A stretch of 64,000 bases of DNA from Aphrocallistes beatrix (taxonomy: Eukaryota > Porifera > Hexactinellida > Sceptrulophora > Aphrocallistidae): the NCBI GenBank assembly GCA_963281255.1, contig OY725497.1:4580968-4644967 (forward strand), written 5' to 3'. The stretch's first letter is position 1, and every line of letters begins with the position of its first letter. This document shows, one piece after another, positions 42,906-55,749 of the stretch. A model generated the notes under the pieces. The model ran no database searches. It saw only the letters and a program-made list of their open reading frames with translations, and was not told the origin of the DNA. A program made the position numbers and the translations under genes.

Positions 42906-44142
42906 CTCATGTGCACTCAAGAGCTAACTCATCACAAATAAATTTGATAATTATGATAGAACCCTCCCTTTTTCTAGGGCCTATAGATTTTCATTTGTGC
43001 CCCCTAGATTTTAGAACCACACGACACCACTGGAAACGTTTGAGAGAACAGCATATACCACTCTAACACTCCCATTCTGAGTAAGTTCACTACCCTGATA
43101 TATTAATATATAGATGTATAGGGTGAGCAGAATATTTCGGCCCAAAACCGGATTGTATTCCTCCCTAAAATCACTCGATTCTCTCATTTATATTAATGAA
43201 CCGTTCCTTGTGACGTAATCCTATCAGTCATAACTGATCACGCCTAAAGGAACGATAGCACGTGTCAATTGATTATGCGCACTGGGCTTTTTAATATATG
43301 CATTGTGTGATCTAAATATATCTAATTACACGGAGGAATGTGTATACAAAGATAACAGTGACTAGTTTAGAAACTTGTGATTACATTTCTCAGGCAATTT
43401 ACATATATGACAGACATACCTAATTTACGGAATGGAACGGAACGGAACCATTCTGTTCTGTTCCGTTCCATTCCGTAAATTAGGTAAGTCACTCTTGGAT
43501 TCGTTTCAAGGGCAACCCTCATTGCTTCTTGAAACGTTTCGAGATGGTTTGTTTTTAAAAATACAGTCAGGGTCGCAATTTATGAACCCGCTTAATATGA
43601 ACATTCGTTTATTATGAACTAACCTCCTGGTCCCAATTTCAGTTTTTAGATAGTATTTGTATTGAATGAAGTTCGCTTAATATGAAGTATCTCTTTTATG
43701 AGCAGATTTTTTGAGTAAAATAATTTCGTAAAACTCAGTTGAAAGCTTTGTTTTCTCCAAAACAATCGATCGATTAATCGATACAATTGTGCAATTTTAA
43801 AACAAGTTTTTCAAATTGCTGAGAAATTGTCCAAAATTAGTATTTCCAATCTTGTGCAAATTACGCCAACTTTCAGCTGAAAAAATTAATTTTAAAACTT
43901 TGTACTTCTGTTGTTACATTTAAACTCATTAGGGTGACATGAGCACTTTGACCAAAAAATGTTTTTCTGAGAAAGAAAATTGGACATTGTAGTCTTTCAT
44001 TTAAAATCTACTCAGCACACTCAAATCATTTCCGCATTCCACTGTGTTATTATTCTGAGCATCCATTGTCCTCAGTATGAGTACGACATTCGAGTTTCTT
44101 CTTAGCTCCTAGGGTGTACATCCATTGAGATCCATATATATC
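42906..44142. other. intergenic between divergent genes; palindrome and half MITE
   Basis: It holds a 70-bp near-perfect palindrome (43417-43486). From 43564 there is a CAGTCAGGGTCGCAATTTATGAACCCGC left end with no matching right end nearby; the related right-hand sequence is seen near 55480-55500. No gene is supported. Confidence 0.55.
43417..43486. repeat. 70-bp near-perfect palindrome
   Basis: The arm TACCTAATTTACGGAATGGA continues as ACGGAACGGAAC, then a 6-base loop and the reverse complement with one mismatch. The arms contain GGAAC repeats. Confidence 0.95.
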
Positions 44143-44147
44143 TATAA

Positions 44148-44158
44148 ATATAACTACT
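44148..44158 (+). promoter_or_regulatory. possible TATA box of the 44.3 kb small gene
   Basis: CTATAAATATA lies about 110 bases upstream of the ATG at 44268. Confidence 0.4.
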
Positions 44159-44267
44159 CACTTACTTATATTCACCAATCAACAAACTACCTATACACAC
44201 TTTGAAATTCTTTTATTTTTCGTTTTTCAATTGTTACTGTCGTGAACCGTTCGTTTATTTTACTCTA

Positions 44268-47200
44268 ATGATGGACCCCAATGCAACTCAGAGAATCATT
44301 CATTCTTTACAAAACGAGAGAGCTAAGCTTCTTGCAGGAATGGACGCTAATCCCTACAAAAGGTTTGCAGTAGTTTAGAATTAGAATATTTAATCACTTC
44401 ATTTTATTGAAATGGAAATATGTTTATTTTTGTTTACTTGATTTTTATAACTATAATCGCCCTTCTTTCTGAGAAATTGTGGTTTAGCAATCCGATCATT
44501 CTAGCTCCATATGTTATAACCTAGCACTAACCGCATCAGTAATGGAATGTTGACAATTATAACATGAATATGTTTGCATGGAAATATTTCTAATAGGCCT
44601 AATTCTTTCTCTTTGAAAACCAGACATAACACTTCATGTGAGTGGTTCTTGCCCAAGAAATTTTGCAAAATCATGTGTGCTTAATTATATCCGGAATTCT
44701 ACAAGTCATTCCTGTTCCGTAGCATCATGTCTCTGCAGAATGATGATTTCGAATAATTAATTTCAAATTTCAGGATCGTTTCCCTAAATGAAATTCGATA
44801 AAAGCCGATATGTCACATCTAATTACTTACTCGAACTTTTAAGTATTCAATTGTCTGCCCTTAATCACCACTTCCTAAGTCTTTTTTTAATTAATACAAT
44901 CCAATGCTATATCAATAAAGTTTTCAAATTCCTTCAGGCTCTTGATAATTGAGCAATTATGACCTCGACCAGATAATTAGTTTACTTGACTGTATCGATT
45001 TAGGATTGATTTCTAGCTAATTCCATTGGTCATTTGTGAGAACCTTTCCCACTTTTAATTGTGACACAGATGGAATTAACCATAAACTGAGTTTCCTCTA
45101 TATATAATATAATAATTTTTCTGATGACTGGGGAAACTTAAGCATAAACTGTGTTATAATCCTGGGTGGTGTTCTAAAAAGTCACACTATTGTTCAATTA
45201 CTGTTTTACCCATGTTTGGTGGCTCGTGGCTCTAGAATGCTATCATGAGTCTGCTGCTCTGATTAAAATATGTTAATGATTTCACTGTCTCATTATTCAG
45301 ATATTTAGAAATTGATATAGGTTTATATTGCATATACCTGGATTACTTAAAACCTCCATAATATATACATTCCGGAAGTTCACCATTCCCCGAGACCAGA
45401 GTATTATACAGCCTTCCAGAGATACCCATAAATTTTAATACGTCTAAATATATAAATAACATTATAATGTCGGTAAATTGTGAATACAGTGAAGATTGGA
45501 TATAACGACAACTCGCAAATAGCGACCATTTTTCCTTGCCCAGAGCGAAATCCTAAGCTTATATTGTGTGTGTGACCCTAAGATCGGATATAGTGACAGG
45601 TCGCAAATAACGACATTTTTCTCTTGCCCGATGGTATGTCGTTATATCCAATCTTCACTGTATCAAATTTTCACGCTCCTAAACACTTTCGGGCTTAAAA
45701 TCATTGGCAAGGACGTTTTGCGCTCCTAGATAATCCCTTTCCCTTTCCCTGTTCCAGCCAATTAGCCATGGAAGTACAAATGGAAGTGTATAATTCGACA
45801 GTTTTTTCGTTTCTCAACTGCAGTTTCTGCTGTAATTCATTAGAATAATACGCATTTTCTTTGAAATATTATCGTTAATTGACCAATTAAAACAGTTACA
45901 ATCTACCCCTTAATCACATTTTCCAATTTACATCATCATGTTTTCCTCATGTTTCAGACATTCCATCCATATCATAGCAACCAACCAGTACGTCAGGTGG
46001 AGCGATGTGCAAGTGAATTACAGCTGTGTACACAAGCATTATTTAGAACCAAATTTACCCGATACCTTGTTCCTACCACTGAACATGTTGTCAGATGGCA
46101 AATGATGATTCAATTCATGCAGTGTAACCCAACTAACTTATCCTACCAGTCCGTTCTACACTCAATTACAAGATTATATATTTTGCAATCAATGCTAGTT
46201 TTCTGTGGAAATAGGTCAGAGTTGTTACCGAGATATTATCAAGAAAATCTGTTCATGAATTCTATCGTCTGCCCAAATTTCTTGTTCAACCTTTTTGGTT
46301 GTTGTTAACAGGTGCCTACTAGCTCCCAGGTACAAGGTTACGTCGGCGTATTCAAGATTATGATGGCCTCTTGTAACTACGCCCACAGGTTAAATCACTT
46401 AAAATTCTTAGAAACGATCACCATTCTTTGCTATAACGATTAGTTAGAGTTTAAAAAGGTTGAATTATAATCTTTTCTGACAATAACAAATTGGTATTAA
46501 CTAATTTAATATATTTTTAGAATGGCTTGAGGCATCACTCAATCGTTTTATGTCGCTATGCATATTATTGCTATTGTAATAGCCACTAATGTCAACCTTC
46601 AATGACAGCTCTATGACATGATGTTTTTATATAATATAATTCTTCATTAATCAGAAACTGTTCAATCATTAGGGATTCTCTCTTTATGTTTTATCTCAAC
46701 TGACCTCATGAGCATTTAGTTACAGCATTCAAGTTGTCTGGTGTCCATATACGAATTGAAATCGACTGAAATTACAATTCACAAGTAGTCGAGATAAATC
46801 TGTGCAAATTAGCCAATCAAACGTGAGGATCAGACAGCAATATTCTGCATTGGAAATGATGAGAAATTATTTAAACACTTTATTTATGTATACATGTGAG
46901 CTATATCCAGAAAATCACATCCATGCGTAACATATCTGACACTTTTCCAAGCAAAGTTGATTTTGTTACCTGTGTCTGTGTTCTAAACTTTCAATTAAGT
47001 TCTAAACTTTCAATTAAGTCTGGTCAAAAGACAATTACGTTTTCAACTTTTCATTACTTCGTTATCACCGTCTCTGCCACTGAAGAAATTACATGCATTC
47101 CTATAGCCACATGCAGACTCTAATCTAATTCCGCGCCCGATCATGATGATTAAACTACAAATACGTTGTCAATACTATACACGATGTTTTACAGTGTAAT

Positions 47201-48272
47201 AGTATTAGAAGTTTACAGTGTAACGTATTGAAGTATAAATAGAGATCACATTATCTCATGGCTGTTTTGTGTTTTAGGCAAGAGTATGAACTCGAGTTGA
47301 GTCAGATAGAAGAAAACATTCGTCAACTACACTTCTCAATCCCTGGATTCAACTCTCCACACAGAACAAACAATTGTAAGTTGAGATAATAAATTATGAT
47401 TACTTCACATGAATAATTACATGATTGGACAAAGATGTTCAAACTGAGATATGAGTGAGAGCGGGGGAGTTAATCCTATCTACTTAAGTATCAAATTTAG
47501 ACCAATTTACACGTATAACGATATCATCGAGCACTTCAGTTAATAGAGCTGGAATTGCAAATGGAATTCTCGGTTCTTTTAAAACACACTATTTTACTCG
47601 CCGCCCACTATGCATTAACGCTCCTACGTTTAATTATTGATAAGGAAATGAGGAGAGAGAAGAGGGATTAATGGTTTTAAAAGCACAAGTAGGTATTGCT
47701 ATTTACTTATTGCATGTATTACCTTTGCTTACTTTCCAAGGCTACAAAAATTGCCCCCACTGCAATCACCAAATTAACACTTTATTGTTCAAATTAACAC
47801 AATTATAAACAGCTTTGCTCATTAGCGAATCCACTTAGCAGCAATTTAAGTTCAATTGAGATATAATGTGTTAACCATTCCGTACTTTCCCACTCATTGG
47901 TACAGACGTATTTTGGGGAATTTTGTATTATGATCGAGTGATCTAGGTTTATCCATCCATCAGTCTCAATTGAAACTTTGATATTTTGAAATTAACCAGA
48001 GATTTCACAATGTAGTCTGTACAGAGCTTGTGGTAATGTCTCTACACAATAGCAGTACTAGAATACTCTGACTTTAGGGAAAAAAATTATACTTGAAGAT
48101 GTCAGCTGGCTCTTGTGTTAGGAACTGGTATTGTTATGGTTACAACAAGAATGTTTGTGGGCTTGTTGAGCCTACTAAGTCTTCTATTTAAAAAGAAATT
48201 CTTCCATTTTCAGCTGGACTAAGTTCAGCTCGTTTAGGAGATATCACTTTTGACCGAGATATCTACTATTAA
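44268..48272 (+). CDS. unrecognised 105-residue four-exon protein
   Basis: Exons are 44268-44362, 46323-46388, 47278-47375 and about 48214-48272. The donors GTTTGC, GTTAAA and GTAAGT and the acceptors TACTAG, TTTTAG and TTTCAG join in consistent phases 2, 2, 1 to a TAA. The product is small and soluble. Residues 1-31 form an amphipathic helix (QRIIHSLQNERAKLLAGMD). A second helix-rich block (EYELELSQIEENIRQLHF) follows, with a short tail ending DITFDRDIYY. It resembles the small coiled subunits of large complexes, but I cannot name the family. The tiny second exon and its choice of acceptor (TACTAG rather than the earlier AACAG, which gives a stop) are the weakest points. Both ATGs at 44268 and 44271 could start. 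Confidence 0.5.
45395..45750 (+). repeat. dispersed repeat 'CGCTCCTAGATAAT', copy 2 with MITE inside
   Basis: Collinear with 30845-31030 on both sides of the element at 45487-45660, in intron 1 of the small gene. Confidence 0.75.
45487..45660. mobile_element. MITE, 'CAGTGAAGATTGGATATAACGAC' family
   Basis: A 174-bp element has terminal inverted repeats of more than 20 bp and TA on both sides. Inner arms repeat CTCGCAAATAGCGAC / GTCGCAAATAACGAC. The empty site is visible at 30845-31030. Confidence 0.9.
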
Positions 48273-49071
48273 TAGGACGATTTTTTCACCAAAAAATGTT
48301 TACTATCCTTGCATTTACAAATATGTATTATCTTTAAATAAAGATCTGATTATTTCAATTCTGGTGAGATGTTATTTCTCAATAAAAGCCAGCCTAAAAC
48401 TCGATTACTGAGTAGAAGTCTCTAAAACTTATCTTCGAATGGGAGATACATCGTACTTCTCTGCCTGCTACGATTAATTCCATTCACTATCACTGAATTG
48501 AACAAAACGGCTTCACGTTTCATTCGAGATTGAGCTGATAATTGAATTTGACACATGGAGATACCATTGCTCTTATATCTTAACTTAATTTAGTTTGAAT
48601 ATAACTCTTTAGAATATTTAAAGAATCCATTCTGAGGATTTTCCGTCATGATAATGATAATAATCACAACAGAAACAGTTCGTTCAATACCTTGTTGGAA
48701 TTTGTTTTAAATTTGTTAAGGGATGGAATTAGAAATATACTTGAGACCTGGAAGTAACTTGAAATAGCGTTTCTAAATTTAGACACATATTGAGTACTCT
48801 GCATTAACCTAGTATAGGATGTAAAATAACCGTTGACGAATGAAATTAGACTTTTTTTGCGCCAGTGATTAGCAAGGCAATTCGACACCAGAAGTTGCGC
48901 ATTAAAAACTAGGTTTCAGACACTTTCACTTTGCTCTTAAACGTTCCCCATAAACATGACCTCTTATGCATAAACATGACCTATAATGATCTTTGCAAAT
49001 TCTAGAGATTATAAATTCAACATTTTGTAAGTTATATCATAGTTTATCATATAATAGCACCATCTGGAGTA
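48273..49071. other. intergenic; 5' region of beta-catenin
   Basis: This AT-rich stretch has no gene. A 5' UTR and promoter of the beta-catenin gene are expected here, but no TATA box stands out. Confidence 0.45.
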
Positions 49072-52000
49072 ATGGACAAGTTCCAAACCAATCAACCTTC
49101 GCACGATTCCGGTATTGTCACGAGGATAGGCAGTCCTGGTTTTGAGGACGATGACTCGAGCACAGAGAGTGGCTCAATGATGTATAGATGGGAGCAAGCT
49201 CAGCAAGGCGCCTGCGAAACCACCTACCCGACACATAGAGGTAAACTTTACACAACAAACCACTTCTCATGTTTTTGCGCCACCACATTCCTGACTTCGA
49301 TATCCAAATAGTGATTTGTCCGAATCCCATTAAGTGAACCCAAAACTGTCTCAAATAATCAAAATGCAATGAATTTGTTCAGAATTATATCACAGTCTGA
49401 AGTGCGCTGTGTAAGGATTCGCTGGCTGATTCAACTGAGCGCCATTGTAAAGCTGGGCTGTAATCATCCCTAGCTCTGCTAGAAATTCCCACCAGCACCC
49501 ATCATCCTATTGGTTGTTTATATCCATTTATGTTAGCTGAACTAATCGGAATTCTTTCCATAGTTACTGAAATCGAGGCAAATATGTCGAGTGGGCAAGC
49601 AGATCGATTGAAAGCTACTTTGTTTCCTGAAAGTAATGGCGCCCAAGCGACACAAATCGACACGAAACCCACGAATGTTCAGCGACTCAGTGCGCCATCT
49701 CAGGACATAAAACAGTCACTCTGCAACCTTCTGAAGCACCAGGTTAGTTCATATTTGTTTATATTTACTGTTTATTCATATGTTGTGATAATCACTTGAA
49801 TCAGCAATATAATTAAACTGTACATTAGCGCGTGTTTGTTCCTGGAAATTCTATTGGACCAAATCGCACCAAATTTGGACCATATATTCCTTATATGGTG
49901 GAGATTTGAACTTGGATCCAAATTCTGAAAATTTTCACACATTTTCACAAAAGGTGTCAAAATGTATGGCCAATCAGAATCCAGGGATTTAACATTACAG
50001 TTGGCTTTCATTTATTGATAATAGGGATTATACCTAACTCAATGCGTATAAATGAATTACAATGTCTCTCTAAACTTGAAATCTGATTGGTTGAAATGGA
50101 GAATTGTTTAAAACGCAATTAAGGATGTATATTATGCAAATGCCCTACGAGCCAATCACTTACTGGAGTTGCACTAACAATCTGTCGACTGACATCTTTT
50201 AATTAAGACTGAACAACTTTCTAACTAAAGGAATGTACTAGAATACATTTTAACCAATAAGTTTTCAACATAAAACTAATTTCAATTCCACACTGCATTA
50301 ACACTGAAATTATTAGTAACTGTACAATCATGTGAAATACTATTCTACGATCCTTTCTAATTAAATTATGAAACTTGGAACCATAGTTAGTTCAAGGAAC
50401 TGTAACTGCGGGCTGAAGTATAGTATTAGTAAGTGGATTCTGATTCTATTTGTTGACAACACAAATTATATGAAACCTCAAGTGATGAAATCTAAGCACC
50501 ATCCATTTCTATGGCAAGTATTTATCTGGCCTTAAATCCCCTAAACCATAATCAGTATCCGTTTTCAAGTATTCGGATAACGATTTAGTTGTGCCAGTAC
50601 TTTTTTTGCCTCTTTCGCGGAATATAACCTCAAATAAACCGGTTTATGTCATACTAAGAGTGCCACATGTGTGTTTTCTGATTGACAATGGCAGGGGTGA
50701 ACTCTCCCATAGTTATCCCGAACTTTTCAAGCCATTAACTGGTGCGTTTGAGGTTTCAGTGAGTTACAAGTGTTCCAAATTTGCTCCATTCTTCTGCGTA
50801 ACATTATCAGTTTTTTAAAGCTGCAATTAGGCAATGTGTCACCCGTGTTAATGATGATGTGTCTGTTTTCCACTTTCCTAAACCAATTTCCTCAAAAGCT
50901 TTTCATTTTCATCGCCTATGCAACAAAAAGCCTACTAATCAACAAACACACATTCCTATCTACACATATCGTATCGAATACATCTCTAGGAATGATGATC
51001 ACTTGGTGAATACTTGCGAATTGCTCTACTGTGAGAATATCTATTCAACCTCTAATGAGCAATCACGTCTTTTATATTCAATAGTTTAATCAATTATTCT
51101 GGTTTGCAACATCACCGTTTATGAGTTTCAAATTGAGCCATCTGGCTTAGCTAAAGGAAATGAACTGATTGGTTTATTCATTACTTTTTTGCTCCCTTTA
51201 GTCGGACACAGAAGTCACGAGTCGAGTTATTCCTGAGCTGCTACGAGTACTGCAACACTCAGATAGAGATATCATTGAAAAAGCGGCATCGGTAATTTCC
51301 ATAATGCTTCTAGAACAATAATATCGACAATTTGATTGGTTAATTTAGCTCATTTACATTCTTTTGGCAAAAGAGATAATCAAAATCTATAATTTTTGAT
51401 TACAATAGCCTTTGATTTTAAGGATGTATGCTATATAAAAAGTTTTTGAATGACTACTCTAATGATCAGTTTTTTGAATATGTTAGTGCACTCATTTTCA
51501 ACGTGTTCTACGTGCTTAGTGGGTAATCATGCTGGTTGTAGGTTGTGGACAGCTTAGCTAAGAAGGATGCGTCGAGGCAAGCAATACTCTCGTGTCCTAA
51601 GCTCATTGTTTCCTTGATTAACGCCGTCGGAACCAATGTCAATGATGAAACAGCCAAGCTAGCTGCTAACACCCTATCAACGCTCTCCTCAAAGCCTCAA
51701 GGCCGTAGATTGATCCACTCGTGCGACGGAATCGGGTTCTTGGTATGTTAATATTTATATATATCTCAATGCAGTAGCAATTTAAACCTGACACATGATT
51801 GGACAGAATTTCTTGACACCTTCCTGTGATAGATAGGTGTGTAAATATTGCAGAATATAAACGCTTAATTTATTGGTGTGAGCTAACAATTGCATAAGGA
51901 TACACAACATTCCTTCAATACACCTGCCCACATTCCATGATATCACTCTAATAAGTAAGAAGTATTCCAATAATCCTGTGATATTTGCATATTAATTGTC

Positions 52001-55000
52001 CATCCTCTCTTGTCTCATTAATATACCATGCTACTGTTAATCTAATTAAGACGAATTTCATTTTAAATATTTTGGAAAGTTTGTAATAACTTATAGCTAT
52101 AGGTAGACTTATATATTTTTCCATTTTAGCTCTCCTTACTGAAATCTGAAGGAGAATACATTGTAATGTTTGCAATCACTTGTCTACACAACATCTTCAT
52201 GTGTCAAAATGACTCTGCTACTTACAAAGAAACTTTCAGGAGTAAAGGTAAGAATCCGATATTTCAAAGTATTGAAAGCAAACATCGAAATTCGATCGTA
52301 GTAGATTCATGTCTCTAATGATCCATTGTAACCAGGTGGTGTTCAGCATCTTGTACGACTCCTTAACGGAAACAGAGTCAAGCTATTAGCCATCATTACA
52401 GACTGCTTACACCTGCTTGCTTGCAATAACTCTGAAACTAAGCTCACTATATACGACTACAATGGACCAGTGCTGCTAGTGAAGATGCTAACTGAGAATA
52501 CGTATGAAAAGCTACTATGGACTATAGGGCGACTATTAAGGATTTTGGTTCTCTGTCCAAGCAACAAACATGCGATTGTGCAGGTAAGAATCTTAATGTT
52601 TCGCAGCTGTTATTCTTAATGATTCGTGTGCCATTTTATTCTATTCTATCCAATCCAAGGCAGGAGGGTTACCAGCTCTCTCTAAGCACCTGAACAACAG
52701 CAGTCCCCGAATAGCCCAGACATACTTGCGCAGTTTGCTGACTCTCTCTGACATCGCAAGGCCTGAGGTATACTTAGTTACACTTTCGTATTCGCATTTG
52801 TGCTTGAATGTTATTCTGAGTTCTGTTAGGATAATCTCGAGCCGATGACTTTGATGCTACTCAATCTATTGCAAGGGAAATGCGACGTTAACATGATGAC
52901 ATCTGCAGCTGGCATTCTCTCAAACATAACTTGTAACAACCCACAAAATAAGGTCAGATATTCTGATACAAACTAACACCTTAAATTGCCCCATAATCAG
53001 TTTTAACAAAAATTGTCAACGTGGAAATGTATCATCTTAAAAACGTAAACAACCATGCTTCTCAGCCAATGACTAATTCCATGAAGGAAAGTTTGTAAGT
53101 GCCACAATCATAATTCCTCGCAACAAGATACCAGAATGAGTTGAATGGGCGTGGAAACATTGTGCAATCTTACGTCATAGTTTGCACTCGTGAGAAATGA
53201 TGCAATCTGTATAAGTGCAATACAATACTTGATTTGGAGTGGCAATAATTGAGGTGGTATTATATTCATAAATGTGACTCTAGAAGTTCAACAGATATTT
53301 ATATTCTAAATTTAAACTGTGGTGTCTTAGGCTGCGATATGCGACCACAACGGAATCCAAGTGTTGATCAGCATTGTCACCTGCTACACCCAGAAGACAG
53401 ATGTCAACATCAACACCGCTCAGCACAACGAACTCCTGGAGGGGATCATTTGCACCCTCCGCCACGTGACCTCTCGACACCAGAGGGCAGAGTTCGCTCA
53501 GAATGAAGTGAGACTGCAGAAGGGATTGGAGCTGGTCTTACAGCTGTTCCTCACAACGACACATTGGACACTTATCAAGGTAGAATTGAGTAATAAAAGT
53601 GGCACAGTGGCAGTCCTTTAAGGGAATCTAGGGTTTCTGAGTCAATTTGTGTCCCAATCAATCGCTTTTATGTGGAAAAAGTGGTCAAACCTGTGTCCCC
53701 CGAAGTTAAATATAGATTTCTAAGTACCACTTCATCTGTCCATATCCACTTCACACCTATCCTGAATGAGAGAATTACAGATGTCTCCATTTCTAGGCTT
53801 GTCTGGGGCTACTCCGAAATCTTTCTCTCAGTTCCACGAACAGATCTGAGCTGAGAAGACTGTCTGTCATTCCTCAGCTGATCGAGCTACTCCGGCGGTC
53901 ACTCGACATTCTCAAAAAAACAGCTGATGAGATCAACTACGAGGTAAACAAATTCTATTTTTAGGACAGCTTGTTGTTGTTTGTTATTTATTGTTGACGT
54001 GTTTACAGCATCAAGATGGCGTGAATATGGAAGACGTGTTAGTGCTAGTCCTGAGTACTGTGGAGATATTGTCACGGGATGCGATCAACAGACACATGAT
54101 AGGGAAACAGGACATTATTCCCCTACTAGTGGCAGTGAGTTACCATTCTAACATTCCACTCTAGCATTGGCGTTGACAGGACGAATTGTAGAGGAGAGGC
54201 ATATTGACACCTAATGCGTACTTTCAAAACCTTGCTACTTACCTAAATTGCAAAAAAACTAATTTTTGAAGGGAATAATGTTCAAATTCGTAGTTTTGCA
54301 CTAAAGCATCTTTGGAGACTTTTTTTTGCCTAAAGCTCAAAAATTTTAAATTCAAATTAACAAAATTTCCAACTCAAATCCTTGCTATCACCACAGTTAC
54401 CCATTCTAACCATTCCACCCCATGCTAAGACCCCAGCATTCTACCTCACCCATTCTCTCCATCTAGCTCCTCTATTCTGAGCGGAATCGTTTGATCGAGC
54501 ACTGTGCTGGCTGTCTTTGCGAGCTGGCTCAAGATGTCTACAACATTCAGGTGATGGAGAGAGAGAACTGTGCAGAAGCAATGAACAAGCTAATGCACCA
54601 AACTCAGGACGAAACCATAGTGGCGTATGCTGCCATGACTCTACACAGACTCAACGAGCATAGGACCATGGATACTCATAAAATGATGAGTGAAGAAATG
54701 CTGTCCGGACTCATGCCCATGATCCCGCCCGGTCCAGGCAACGTCACTCCGGTGAGGCCCAGTTCACACCTTATCCTAGTGACGAATCTGCTCCATTGTT
54801 ATGCATGTTCCTCTTAGGTAGGAGATTTGGATTATTACCCAATGGCAGAAGATCCGAACTTTTATTTCTACAACCCAGACCAACAAGCATATCTGCAAAC
54901 CCCCCAAGACCACCAGATGGACAATGGACACTGCATTCAGATCCATGTAAGATTCTATAATTAGACACATTCCTGACACCTTTCAAAGTGTTAATATTAT

Positions 55001-55749
55001 CCTGGTTTGTGCCACTTTAGCCAAATTCTCACGCGATGACTCCGTCCATGCCACCGAACCACTCATTCCAAGACCCTCGTCTCCACCCTCCTCCCTACTT
55101 CACCGACAAACCCGACTACTACGACATAGCCAATCAGCAGATACAGGTGAGAGCTAAGCCATTCTCAGCCATATTGCGACACATACCGACACATGAGAAA
55201 GTCAATTGTTCGACTTATCTCATAAAACATTTTAGAATCCTTAATACTCGCGCAATCGACCAAGATTTTGCAAATCGTTTCTATTCAGGTCATCTGAGGA
55301 ATTCATAAAATTTGTGGTTTACTATAGTCAGGTGTTTATTATGAGTCATCAGATAACAAAAAAGTCCATAATAGAGAGAATTCATATTAAGCAAATCGAG
55401 TTAATACTAATTCTATGTAAATACTAACATTGGACAGAACATTAGTTAAAACAAACAAATGTCCATAATAATAAGCGGATTCAAGAAAGTGACCCTGACT
55501 ATAAATAGAATGGATCAAAATAAAAGTGTCTGCCTACGTCACGACACAACCTGATTAATCATATACCAGAATGATCCATCCAGCCACTTAACACCTCTGC
55601 TCTAGGTACCCACACACCAGCAAGAGGCATACTTCCCTCAAGAACTCGGCTACGGTTACAACTCCATGCTGGACTATGCACCTCAAACAATGCGAGAATT
55701 CTACCCCACACACCACGATGTTTCACAGCCTATTTTTAGACATTTTTAA
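49072..55749 (+). CDS. CTNNB1: beta-catenin (armadillo)
   Basis: Fifteen exons are 49072-49240, 49564-49742, 51202-51291, 51542-51742, 52130-52247, 52336-52583, 52660-52767, 52830-52952, 53331-53579, 53797-53943, 54009-54134, 54467-54751, 54818-54946, 55021-55146 and 55606-55749. All phases join to 813 residues (vertebrate 781). The protein links cadherins to alpha-catenin and is the Wnt transcription co-activator. The N-terminus has the destruction motif DSGIVT and the alpha-catenin site region MMYRWEQ. PTNVQRLSAPSQ opens the armadillo domain. Twelve repeats follow, with conserved ITTDC-like IITDCL, TYEKLLWT, GILSNITCNN, LRHVTSRHQ, LIKACLGLLRNLSL and LCELAQD. The C-terminal tail is Tyr/Pro/His-rich and ends RHF; the usual DTDL PDZ ligand is missing. 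The CK1 priming Ser45 position is Glu. Confidence 0.96.
49840..50175 (-). repeat. dispersed repeat 'CCAATCAGATTTCAAG', copy 3
   Basis: Reverse-strand copy in intron 2 of beta-catenin. All landmarks are in order, with no cassette inside. Confidence 0.8.
55325..55501. mobile_element. degenerate MITE, 'CAGTCAGGG..' family
   Basis: AGTCAGGTGTTTATTATGAG at the left and AAGCGGATTC...GACCCTGACT at the right pair imperfectly. The sequence matches the orphan left end at 43564. It lies in the last intron of beta-catenin. Confidence 0.55.

Noticed and set aside
45949-46308. 119-codon plus-strand frame
   Set aside because: It lies in an intron of the small gene, shows no domain, and its codon use looks like AT-rich non-coding DNA.
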